From Embleya sp040629175 (GTDB lineage Bacteria; Actinomycetota; Actinomycetes; Streptomycetales; Streptomycetaceae), in contig NZ_JBEXUX010000001.1 of assembly GCF_040629175.1 (NCBI RefSeq), positions 1 to 64,000 on the forward strand: 64,000 nucleotides of DNA. Reading direction: 5' to 3'. Position numbers and translations under genes: made by a program. The number at the start of each line of letters is the position of its first letter. Within the stretch, counting starts at the first letter, position 1. The notes beneath the pieces are model-generated. The model had not been told where the DNA came from. It did no database searches and saw nothing but the letters and a program-made list of their open reading frames with translations. Of the stretch, positions 25,653 to 34,745 are shown one piece after another.

Positions 25653-25688
25653 GTGACGGGCCGCCGGGATGTCACCCACGTCGGTGAC
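25641..25688. promoter_or_regulatory. two tandem palindromic motifs upstream of the SsbB-like gene
   Basis: TCACCCACGTGAGTGA at 25641-25656 overlaps the GTPase stop codon, and GTCACCCACGTCGGTGAC follows at 25671-25688. The second is a perfect 6+6 palindrome and the first has one mismatch. Their TCACCCACG cores are 31 bases apart, three helical turns. They lie 130-175 bases before the ssb start and look like paired operator sites. Confidence 0.5.
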
Positions 25689-25817
25689 CGCGCGTGATGC
25701 ACAGGGGCCGAGTTGTCCACAGCCTGCGGACGCCCGTCCCGGTCGATCACCGGATGTCGGATCGTCGAAGGCGTACGGCGATGTTGCGGGGCACGCCGGT
25801 GACACACGGAGGCAAGC

Positions 25818-26288
25818 GTGGACACGTACGTGACGGTGATCGGCAACGCCGCGAGCGATGTCCGGATCCAGGTGACCCAGTCCGGCGTCCCGCTGGCGCG
25901 ATTTCGGATGGCGGTGTCGCCCAGGCGCTTCGACCGCGAGAGCGGCACGTGGGTCTCGGGAGATGCCTCCTTCTACTCGGTCGTGTGCTTCCGGGGGCTC
26001 GCGGAGAACGTGACGAGCTCGATCGACAAGGGTGACCCGCTCGTGGTGACCGGCCGGTTGCGGGTGCGCGAGTGGGAGCGGGAGGGGAAGTGGTGGACCG
26101 TCACCGAGATCGACGCGTCCTCGGTGGGACACGACCTGGCGCGGGGGATCGCGGAGTTTCGTCGGGTGGGTCGATCGGCGCGGCTGTCGGTGGTCGCGGA
26201 CGCCGGCGCGGTGGCATCGATGGCCGAACAGAGCACCCTCGCGATCGACTCCGACCTCGGATCCATCGGTGAAGAGGAGGCCGCGTGA
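25818..26288 (+). CDS. ssbB: single-stranded DNA-binding protein, SsbB-like paralogue
   Basis: A 156-residue protein with an OB fold (VTVIGNAASDVRIQVTQSG, FRMAVSPRRFDRESGTW, FYSVVCFRGLAENVTSSI, DPLVVTGRLRVREWEREGKW). It lacks the glycine-rich linker and the acidic DDDIPF-type tail that the main SSB uses to recruit repair and replication proteins; it ends in EEEAA. That fits the short SsbB of Streptomyces, which matters for chromosome segregation during sporulation. GTG 25818 has GGAGG six bases upstream. The dynamin-like pair directly upstream fits a role at sporulation septa. Confidence 0.85.
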   Translation: MDTYVTVIGNAASDVRIQVTQSGVPLARFRMAVSPRRFDRESGTWVSGDASFYSVVCFRGLAENVTSSIDKGDPLVVTGRLRVREWEREGKWWTVTEIDASSVGHDLARGIAEFRRVGRSARLSVVADAGAVASMAEQSTLAIDSDLGSIGEEEAA

Positions 26289-26595
26289 ATTGCCGCGACG
26301 GCTGATCGCATGTTCGGGAAAGCCATTCATTGGCGATACCGGAGGTAATTCAAGTCGGTTTCCGGGACGAATCTGAAACAGAATTGTGACGACATCGAAG
26401 ACGGAGCGATGCGGCACTATCGGACCAATCCACGCATGTCGCTCAGCCGAGGGGGCAGGAGGTCGGAAAGGGTCGGATCGTGGAGGCGAATAGCGCCCGA
26501 GCCGAGGCATTGCTCATGGAAGGACCGATTCGAGCTGTTTTGCACCTCGAAAAATCAATAGTGAGCAGGATCGACCCGATCGGCACCTATGCGGC
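26289..26595. other. AT-richer intergenic region, no gene seen
   Basis: This stretch is clearly richer in A and T than the flanking genes, and no frame shows the expected third-position GC. It probably carries transcription signals of the surface-protein gene. Nothing more can be assigned. Confidence 0.4.
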
Positions 26596-26624
26596 TTGAC
26601 ATACCCTATAAGCGGTTATATCCG
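26596..26624 (+). promoter_or_regulatory. possible promoter of the thioester-domain surface protein
   Basis: TTGACA at 26596 is a perfect -35 box. AT-rich GGTTATATCC follows at about the right place, but no good -10 hexamer has ideal 17-base spacing. If used, the message would have a leader of some 200 bases. Confidence 0.3.
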
Positions 26625-26686
26625 TCGAAGACTTGTCGACTTCGCGATATCCGAATTGATGTCCTCGGCGTGGATGTTCTCCCGAG

Positions 26687-26764
26687 GTAAAGAACGTGAA
26701 ACAAATGCGTACCCCGGGTCGCGAGAGATGGCCCGGCTGCTCATACCATTCAACGGTTCTTTAC
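26687..26764. repeat. inverted repeat in the leader of the surface-protein gene
   Basis: GTAAAGAAC at 26687-26695 and its exact complement GTTCTTTAC at 26756-26764 flank 60 bases. They could be two half-sites for a regulator or the base of a large stem in the RNA leader. Confidence 0.35.
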
Positions 26765-26830
26765 TCGCGCCCCGCTCGGGGGACCATGCGCCGCGCGCGA
26801 GTCGGCTTACATTTTTGAGGGGACCACCAC

Positions 26831-28249
26831 ATGTTCCGTACACCGGGACGGACGGCCACCCGCTTGTCGGCCATGGTCATCGCCGGCGGTTTGGCGGCGG
26901 CCGGCGTGATCGGTTTCGCGGGTGCGGCCAGCGCGGAAGGCGCCAAGGGCGTCTACAAGGGCGGCGATGTCGGTGCGAACATCTTCCTGCAGGGCAAGAA
27001 GGACTCGCAGCGCGCCTCGATCCTGAAGCTCGAGGTCGACGGCAAGATCCTGCGCACCTACTGCATCGACTTCCACACCCTCGTGCGCAGCGAGGCGACG
27101 TACGACGAGTCGGGCTGGAAGGAGACCTCCTTCGGCAAGCAGGCCGACAAGGCCAAGGTCAAGTGGGTGCTGCTGAACTCCTTCCCGACGGTGAACCTGG
27201 AGGGCGTCCGCAAGGCGGTCGCCGCCCCGGAGCTGACCGAGGGTGAGGCCGCCGCCGCCACGCAGGCCGCCATCTGGCACTTCACCGACGGCCAGAACCT
27301 GGACGAGAGCAACAAGAACGACGGCGATGTCGTCAAGCTCTACAAGTACCTGGTCGGCGACGCCAACAAGGGCGACGTCACCGAGCCCCCCGTCTCGCTC
27401 TCGGTGACCCCGGGCGAGAAGGCCGGCAAGATCAGCGACAAGCCCGGCATCGGCCCGTTCGAGGTCAAGACCAACGCCGAGGGCAAGTCGATCAACGCCA
27501 AGCTGCTCGCCGGTGACGCCGACGCCAAGGCCACCCTGGTGGACGCGAACGGCAAGGCGGTCGACAAGGTCGGCAACGGCGACAAGCTCTACGTCAACGC
27601 CGCCAACGCCACCAAGGAAGGCAGCCAGGCCTTCGAGGTCTCCGGCGAGTCGACCGTGCAGGCGGGTCGGGTCTTCCAGGGCGTCAACAAGGACGGGTCG
27701 ACCAGCCAGCTGCTGATCGTCGCGGACAAGCAGAAGGTGCAGACCTCCGACAAGGCGATCGCCAAGTGGGGCAACCCCGGCAAGGGCCCGCTCCCGGAGA
27801 TCAACGCCACCAAGGACTGCGTCGACGGCGGCGTCAAGGTCACCGTCAAGAACAACGGCGACGAGTCGTACAAGTTCAAGCTCGACGGCAAGGAAACCAC
27901 CGTCGCGGCCGGCAAGTCGGTCGACCAGGTGGTCAAGGTCGCCGAGGACCAGGCGTACAAGATCACCATCGTGGGCCCCGACGGCAAGACCGCCAAGGAG
28001 TTCACCGGCACGCTCGACTGCAAGACCGCCGGTGCCACCGAAGGCGTGACCGGCGGCACCTCGGGTGGGAGCACCGGCGAGACCGTGGCCCCGGTGAACC
28101 CGAAGGGCCCCGAGCTGGCCAAGACCGGCAGCGAGAGCAACAACACCCCCGCGATCCTGGGCGGCGCCGGTGCGCTCCTGCTCGCGGGTGGCGGCCTGGT
28201 GTTCTACATGCGCCGCCGCAACAACGGCTCGAACGGCGCCGCTGCCTGA
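26831..28249 (+). CDS. cell-wall-anchored protein with internal thioester domain
   Basis: A 472-residue surface protein. Residues 1-35 are a signal peptide ending ASA. The thioester domain follows: C78 in YCIDF and Q145 in TQAAIWHFTDG are the pair that forms the Cys-Gln thioester in TED adhesins of Gram-positive bacteria, letting them attach covalently to targets. Residues 190-400 hold beta-rich stalk modules with lysine and acidic residues. Then come a Gly/Ser/Thr linker, the sortase motif LAKTG, a membrane helix and the tail YMRRRNN. LAxTG is the class E sortase signal of actinobacteria. An adhesive role on hyphae is inferred. Codons are strongly biased (AAG, GAC), suggesting high expression. 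Confidence 0.88.
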   Translation: MFRTPGRTATRLSAMVIAGGLAAAGVIGFAGAASAEGAKGVYKGGDVGANIFLQGKKDSQRASILKLEVDGKILRTYCIDFHTLVRSEATYDESGWKETSFGKQADKAKVKWVLLNSFPTVNLEGVRKAVAAPELTEGEAAAATQAAIWHFTDGQNLDESNKNDGDVVKLYKYLVGDANKGDVTEPPVSLSVTPGEKAGKISDKPGIGPFEVKTNAEGKSINAKLLAGDADAKATLVDANGKAVDKVGNGDKLYVNAANATKEGSQAFEVSGESTVQAGRVFQGVNKDGSTSQLLIVADKQKVQTSDKAIAKWGNPGKGPLPEINATKDCVDGGVKVTVKNNGDESYKFKLDGKETTVAAGKSVDQVVKVAEDQAYKITIVGPDGKTAKEFTGTLDCKTAGATEGVTGGTSGGSTGETVAPVNPKGPELAKTGSESNNTPAILGGAGALLLAGGGLVFYMRRRNNGSNGAAA

Positions 28250-28282
28250 TCCAGGCACCACCGCTCGAACCACGATGACAGC

Positions 28283-28317
28283 CGGGCCCCGGCGCGCACC
28301 GAGCGCGCCGGGGCCCG
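28283..28317 (+). terminator. hairpin terminator after the surface-protein gene
   Basis: A perfect 15-base-pair stem, CGGGCCCCGGCGCGC with its complement, around the loop ACCGA, starting 33 bases after the stop codon. Confidence 0.75.
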
Positions 28318-28492
28318 ACGTCACCGTCCGCCGAGCCCGTCCGGCGTTCGAGGACGAGCGGGCCGCCGGCCGGCCGAGACGACCCGGGCCCACACACCCG
28401 GTACGGCCCGCCGGGTACACGCAGCCGGACAATCCCGCGCCCTCCGGGCACCCATGCACGGGCACTGGTCGCCAGACCATAGGCTTGGACGC

Positions 28493-30157
<1,665 letters not shown>

Positions 30158-30180
30158 CCCGAGCGGTCGGTACGGCGCGA

Positions 30181-30220
30181 CCGGTGGCCTGTCGTATGTC
30201 CGCATACGGCAGGCCACCGG
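30181..30220 (+). terminator. hairpin terminator after ettA
   Basis: CCGGTGGCCTGTCGTATG pairs with CATACGGCAGGCCACCGG over 18 positions with a single G-T pair, around the loop TCCG. Confidence 0.75.
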
Positions 30221-30288
30221 CATCACCCGGCGGCACCCGGGTCGCCTCGGCGGGGAACGACCGGAAAACAGAGAAGAGGACTGGGCAC

Positions 30289-30729
30289 GTGGCCAGGCAC
30301 ATCTACCAGGCGACGCTTCGGTGGTCCGACATGGACGCCTACCGGCACATCAACAATGTGCAGTACCTCCGCTACCTGGAGGAGGCGCGCGTGGACATGA
30401 TGTTCACCCTCGGGCAGCGCGAGGGGGCCAAGACGCTCTCCGAGGGCGTGGTGATCGCCCGGCACGAGATCGACTACAAGCGCCCGATGGTGTGGCGCGC
30501 CGAGCCGGTGCGGGTGGAGACCTGGGTGACCCACATCGGTGCCGCCCGGTTCACGCTGGCCTACGAGATCAAGGACGACGAGCAGGTGTACGCGACGGCG
30601 TTGTCCGTACTGGTGCCGTATTCGCTCGACGAGCAGCGCCCCCGGCGGCTGACCGGGGACGAACGGGCCTATCTGGAGCGCTTCGTCGAACCCCGGGACG
30701 AGCCGGCGGGGCGGCCGGTCCGGCCATGA
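30289..30729 (+). CDS. acyl-CoA thioesterase, hot-dog fold
   Basis: A 146-residue protein of the 4-hydroxybenzoyl-CoA thioesterase type. The signature WSDMDAYRHINNVQYLRYLEEAR, with the catalytic Asp followed by HxNN, is at residues 13-35. VIARHEIDYKRPMVWRAEPV and FTLAYEIKDDEQVYATA complete the hot-dog sheet. It would hydrolyse an acyl-CoA in the cytoplasm. GTG 30289 follows a GAAGAGGA site. Its stop overlaps the next gene by four bases. Confidence 0.88.
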   Translation: MARHIYQATLRWSDMDAYRHINNVQYLRYLEEARVDMMFTLGQREGAKTLSEGVVIARHEIDYKRPMVWRAEPVRVETWVTHIGAARFTLAYEIKDDEQVYATALSVLVPYSLDEQRPRRLTGDERAYLERFVEPRDEPAGRPVRP

Positions 30730-31370
30730 GCGTGTTGCGACTCGATGCGGCCGCCGGCACGGACCTGGGCGGCTACCTGACCCGACTGCTGCGCTACGAC
30801 CGCCGTGCGGTGGTACGCGTGCGCGCCGATGGATCGGTGCTCGGTACGTTCGGCCACCCGCCGTTCGGGGAGGCCGCGTCGGGTGTGATCACGCTGCGGA
30901 CCAGCGAGTTGGCGGAGCCCGCGACCGTGGACGCGACGGTGTCCGCCGGGCAGCTCCTGGACGCGATCGCGGACGACGCGAGCGTGCGGCTGCCGGCGTC
31001 GGTGACCGGTCCGGGGTGGGCCGGCATGTTGCCGCCGCGCACCGGCTGGGAACGGGTCGCCGAGCTGGCCGTGCTCGACCTGGGCCGCGAAGTGGCGGCC
31101 GGCGTGGCCGAGTTCCGGTCCCGCACCGAACCCGGGATGCCACGCGCGGAGTTCGACCGGATCGCGGCCGACATCTGGACCCGACCGCTGCCCGGCCGGC
31201 TCCCGCTGCGCGCCGCACACGCCGCCCAGTCCTTCGGCTTCCTGGGTCCACCGGACCCCGAGGCCCGGGTCGAGGTGCTGACCGTCGGGCCCTGGCTACG
31301 CCTGGAAGCCCGCTACGGCTCGGTCTCGGTCCGTCGCCCCGACGCCCCCGGCCTGCTCTTCACACGCTGA
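30726..31370 (+). CDS. hypothetical protein, coupled to the thioesterase
   Basis: A 214-residue protein that I do not recognise. It is soluble, with an N-terminal part rich in Val, Thr and Ala (VVRVRADGSVLGTFGHPPFG) and a C-terminal half containing GFLGPPDPEARVEVLTVGPWLRLEARYGSVSVRR. It starts inside the thioesterase stop codon, so it belongs to the same transcript. The gene pair seems to be kept in Streptomyces relatives, but that is recall and no function is known to me. Confidence 0.7.
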   Translation: MSVLRLDAAAGTDLGGYLTRLLRYDRRAVVRVRADGSVLGTFGHPPFGEAASGVITLRTSELAEPATVDATVSAGQLLDAIADDASVRLPASVTGPGWAGMLPPRTGWERVAELAVLDLGREVAAGVAEFRSRTEPGMPRAEFDRIAADIWTRPLPGRLPLRAAHAAQSFGFLGPPDPEARVEVLTVGPWLRLEARYGSVSVRRPDAPGLLFTR

Positions 31371-31486
31371 CCCGGTCGGTGTGCTCGACCACCACCCGGT
31401 CGGGTCCGTCGACACTCGGTGCGGCCCGGGTGCCACCGACCGGGCCCGGCCGCCCCCGTCGGAGCGCGGAGGCGGCTGTTGCCGGG

Positions 31487-31882
31487 TCAGTCGAGTCGGT
31501 TCACCATCGACTGCGCCGCGTAGACCAGGTAGTCCCACAGGGTTTTCTCCTGCTCGGCGGGCAACGCGATGTCGTCGACCGCCGCGCGCATGTGCCGCAG
31601 CCACGCGTCCCGAGCCTCCTCGGTCACCGCGAACGGCGCGTGCCGCATCCGCAGCCGAGGGTGTCCACGCTGCTCGCTGTAGGTGCGCGGGCCGCCCCAG
31701 TACTGCACCAGGAACATCCGCAGGCGATCCTCGGCGCCGGCGAAGTCCTCCTCCGGATACATCGGGCGCAGCAGGGGATCCTCGCGCACGCCCTGGTAGA
31801 AGCGGTGCACGAGCTTGACGAACGTCTCCTCGCCGCCCACGGCTTCGTAGAGACTCGGTTCCGGCTCTCGCATCTCGGTCAC
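31487..31882 (-). CDS. truncated haemoglobin (group II type)
   Basis: A 131-residue globin of the TrHbO class. SLYEAVGGEETFVKLVHRFYQGV opens the domain; YPEEDFAGAEDRLRMFLVQYWGGPRTYSEQRGHPRLRMRHAPF contains the proximal His region, with the conserved Trp, Tyr and His residues of group II globins. These proteins bind oxygen and may detoxify reactive oxygen or nitrogen species. GTG 31882 was chosen because GGGAGG lies before it; the ATG three codons later is the alternative. Confidence 0.9.
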   Translation of the reverse strand: MTEMREPEPSLYEAVGGEETFVKLVHRFYQGVREDPLLRPMYPEEDFAGAEDRLRMFLVQYWGGPRTYSEQRGHPRLRMRHAPFAVTEEARDAWLRHMRAAVDDIALPAEQEKTLWDYLVYAAQSMVNRLD

Positions 31883-31962
31883 CGTCCCATCCTCCCAGAC
31901 GGCCCGCCGACCCGGGGATGCTCGGTCCGATCGGTCCGGGCGGCCCAACGGATCGGGACCGA

Positions 31963-33441
31963 TCAGCCCGATTCCTCGGCGGCTCGGGTGATGCCCCGGC
32001 GCATGCCGCCGAAGACGATGCCGTGGAAGGGGAACACCGCCCACCAGTACGCGTGCCCGAGCAGCCCCCGGGGATGGAACAGCGCACGCTGGCGGTAGCA
32101 CGTGTGCCCGTCGGCGGCGGAGACGGTGAACTCCAGCCAGGCCAGGCCCGGCAGCCGCATCTCCGCGCGCAGCCGGAGCAGCTCGCCGGGCACCACCTCC
32201 TCGACCCGCCAGAAGTCGAGCGAGTCGCCGACCCGCAGGCGGTGCGGGTCCCGGCGCCCGCGACGCAGCCCGACCCCGCCCACGATCCGGTCCAGGGCAC
32301 CGCGCACCGCCCAGGCCAGCGACCACGAGTGCCAGCCGCTGTCGCCGCCGATGCCCTCGATCACCCGCCACACCGCCGCCGGGCTCGCGGCCGGCTCCGC
32401 CTCGCGCACGTCCTCGTACAACGAGCCGCCGGACCAGTCCGGGTCGGTGGGCAGCGGATCGCTCGGGGCGCCGGGCAGGGCCGCCGAGGACCAGCGGGTG
32501 GCCACGTCCGCGTCGCGGATGCGCTTGAGGGCCAGTTCGAGTGCACGATCGAATCCGGTCAGGCCGTCCGGCGGGTCCGGGATCCAGCGCGCGATGTCGT
32601 GCTCGTGGCAGATCACCTCGCTGCGCAGCGACTCCACCAACGGTCGAGCCAGGCCGCCGGGCACGGGAGTGATCAGGCCCACCCAGTGGCTGGACAACGA
32701 CGGGGTGAGCATCGGCACGGGCAACACCCGGCGCCGGCGCAGGCCCGCGACCGCCGCGTAGCGCTGCATCATCCGCTCGTAGGTGAGCACGTCCGGGCCG
32801 CCGATGTCGAAGGCGCGGTCCACCTCCGGGGGCAGCGCGGCACAACCCACCAGGTAGTGCAGCACGTCCCGGACCGCGATCGGCTGGATGCGCGAGGTGA
32901 CCCAGCGCGGCGTGACCATCACCGGCAGCCGCTCGGTCAGGTAGCGCAACATCTCGAAGGAGGCGGACCCCGAGCCGATGATCACCGCGGCGCGCAACAC
33001 CGCGGTGGGCACCGCGCAGCCGAGCAGGATCTCGCCGACCTCGGCGCGCGAACGCAGGTGCGGCGAGGAGTCCCGGGCGGCGGAACCGGCGGCCGGGCCC
33101 AGACCGCCGAGGTAGACCAGCCGGCCGACGCCCGCCTCCTCGGCCGCGGCGGCGAAGGTGCGCGCGGTCTCGCGATCGGTGTCGGCGAAGCGCGGGCCGC
33201 TGCCGAGCGCGTGGATCAGGTAGTAGGCGATCTGCACGCCGTCGAGGGCGCGGCGGACCTCGGCGGGGTCGAGGGCGTCGGCCCGGACGATCTCCACCCG
33301 GTCCGCCCACGGGTGGTCGCGCAGCTTGTCCGGGGTGCGGGCCATACAGCGCACCCGATAACCGGCCGCGAGCAGTTCGGGCACGAGCCGGCCGCCGAGA
33401 TAGCCGGTGGCGCCGGTGACCAGACACAGGGGAGAGTCCAC
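31963..33441 (-). CDS. NAD(P)-binding SDR protein with DUF2867 domain
   Basis: A 492-residue fusion. Residues 1-300 are an atypical short-chain dehydrogenase of the NmrA type: CLVTGATGYLGGRLVPELL is the dinucleotide loop, with YYLIHALGSG and RLVYLGGLG later. Residues 340-492 are a DUF2867 domain resembling polyketide-cyclase/START folds (DSLDFWRVEEVVPGELLRLRAEMRLPGLAWLEF). This fusion is common in actinobacteria and its reaction is unknown. GTG 33441 is the start that places the Rossmann motif at residue 8. Confidence 0.85.
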   Translation of the reverse strand: MDSPLCLVTGATGYLGGRLVPELLAAGYRVRCMARTPDKLRDHPWADRVEIVRADALDPAEVRRALDGVQIAYYLIHALGSGPRFADTDRETARTFAAAAEEAGVGRLVYLGGLGPAAGSAARDSSPHLRSRAEVGEILLGCAVPTAVLRAAVIIGSGSASFEMLRYLTERLPVMVTPRWVTSRIQPIAVRDVLHYLVGCAALPPEVDRAFDIGGPDVLTYERMMQRYAAVAGLRRRRVLPVPMLTPSLSSHWVGLITPVPGGLARPLVESLRSEVICHEHDIARWIPDPPDGLTGFDRALELALKRIRDADVATRWSSAALPGAPSDPLPTDPDWSGGSLYEDVREAEPAASPAAVWRVIEGIGGDSGWHSWSLAWAVRGALDRIVGGVGLRRGRRDPHRLRVGDSLDFWRVEEVVPGELLRLRAEMRLPGLAWLEFTVSAADGHTCYRQRALFHPRGLLGHAYWWAVFPFHGIVFGGMRRGITRAAEESG

Positions 33442-33527
33442 CCGACCCAGTCTCGGCGACGGCCGGCCCGAATCCGCCGGGGGCGCGCCCGACGGTGACC
33501 CGTTCGGTCTCCGCCCCGGGGCGGGGC

Positions 33528-34562
33528 TCAGGCTCCCGGCGCCCCGGGCGCCTGCGGTGTCGGTGGGGCCGGCGGCGGGGACACCGGGACCGGCGCGGGC
33601 TCGGCCGGGGCGGGCGCGGGGCCGTCGTCGCTCGCCGGCCCAGCCGCGCTCGCGACCGGCTCGCTGATCCGGATGCCCGCGTCGTCGAACGCCCGCTTGA
33701 GCCGGCCGCGCAGCTCGCGCGCCACCGGCAGCTCCTGACCGGGCATGGTCTTGATCTGCACCTGGAGCACGACCGCGTCCGGGGTCACCGATTCCATCCC
33801 GACCACGGTCGCCGAACCCCACATGCGCTCGTTCCACGGCTCGACCTCGGCCAGCGCCTCGGCGGTCGAGGAGATCACCGCGCGCACCTTGTCCACGTCC
33901 TCGTGGTAGCCGACCTGGACGTCCACCTTGGCGGTGCCCCAGCCCTGGCTCTTGTTGCCGATTCGCTTGATCTCCCCGTTGCGGATGTACCAGACGGTGC
34001 CGTCCACATCGCGCAGCTTGGTGATCCGCAGGCCCACCTCGACCACCGTGCCGGTCGCGGCGCCCGCGTCGACCAGGTCGCCCACGCCGTACTGGTCCTC
34101 CAGGATCATGAACATCCCGGACAGGAAGTCGGTGACCAGGTTGCGCGCGCCGAAGCCCAGCGCGATGCCGGCGATACCCGCGCTGGCCAGCAGCGGCGCG
34201 AGGTTGACCTTGAACTCGCCGAGCACCATCAGTCCGGCGATGCCCAGGATCACGAACGACGCGGTGCTGCGCAGCACCGAACCGACCGTCTCGGCGCGCT
34301 GCCGGCGCCGTTCGGCGTTGAGCAGGAAGCCGGTCACCGGCCGCCCGCTGCTGTCCGTACCGCTGTTGGCCATCCGGCCGACCAATTGGGTGATCAGTTT
34401 CCGGGTGACCGCGCGCAGGATGAGCGCGACCAGGATGATCACCAGGATCCGGATCGGCGTCACCACCAGGGACTCGCCGTGTCGGTCGAACCAGGACGAC
34501 ACCTTGCCGTCGCTCTTGGCGACGTCGAACGACAGCAGGATTCCGGGGACGGGCGCGGACAC
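33528..34562 (-). CDS. MscS family mechanosensitive ion channel
   Basis: A 344-residue protein. There are three membrane helices: LVVTPIRILVIILVALIL (about 32-49), FVILGIAGLMVLGE (about 102-115) and the pore helix APLLASAGIAGIALGFGARNLV (about 121-142) with its Gly/Ala packing. The beta domain (QYGVGDLVDAGAATGTVVEVGLRITKLRDVDG) and the C-terminal vestibule follow. It would release solutes on osmotic downshock. The last 50 residues are a Pro/Ala tail without known role. Confidence 0.9.
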   Translation of the reverse strand: MSAPVPGILLSFDVAKSDGKVSSWFDRHGESLVVTPIRILVIILVALILRAVTRKLITQLVGRMANSGTDSSGRPVTGFLLNAERRRQRAETVGSVLRSTASFVILGIAGLMVLGEFKVNLAPLLASAGIAGIALGFGARNLVTDFLSGMFMILEDQYGVGDLVDAGAATGTVVEVGLRITKLRDVDGTVWYIRNGEIKRIGNKSQGWGTAKVDVQVGYHEDVDKVRAVISSTAEALAEVEPWNERMWGSATVVGMESVTPDAVVLQVQIKTMPGQELPVARELRGRLKRAFDDAGIRISEPVASAAGPASDDGPAPAPAEPAPVPVSPPPAPPTPQAPGAPGA

Positions 34563-34676
34563 GTACTGGACCTTTCGGACGGCGAGCGGAGGAACCTCCC
34601 CCGGCGACGGGGGATCGGCTTCCCACAGTAGTCACGCCGGTGGAAAGCCTCGTGCGATACCTCTTGTTCATTCCTT

Positions 34677-34745
34677 TTGTCGCTGATTGCCGCTATGTCA
34701 CTGGTTGCTGCTGTGTCGCTGATCACCGCTAGGTCACCGATCCCC
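34677..34745. repeat. 18-base tandem repeat, three to four copies
   Basis: Imperfect 18-base units follow one another: TTTGTCGCTGATTGCCGC, TATGTCACTGGTTGCTGC, TGTGTCGCTGATCACCGC, then a partial TAGGTCACCGAT that overlaps the stop codon of the prolyl oligopeptidase gene. The unit length is a multiple of three; on the minus strand one frame reads ISDTAATSDIAAISD. Confidence 0.6.

Noticed and set aside
25641..25688. BldD binding sites
   Set aside because: The TCAC and GTGA half-sites are separated by more bases than the BldD consensus allows.
26596..27246. Plus-strand open frame starting in the AT-rich leader of the surface-protein gene
   Set aside because: It overlaps the signal peptide and thioester domain of the real gene in another frame, and has no good ribosome-binding site.
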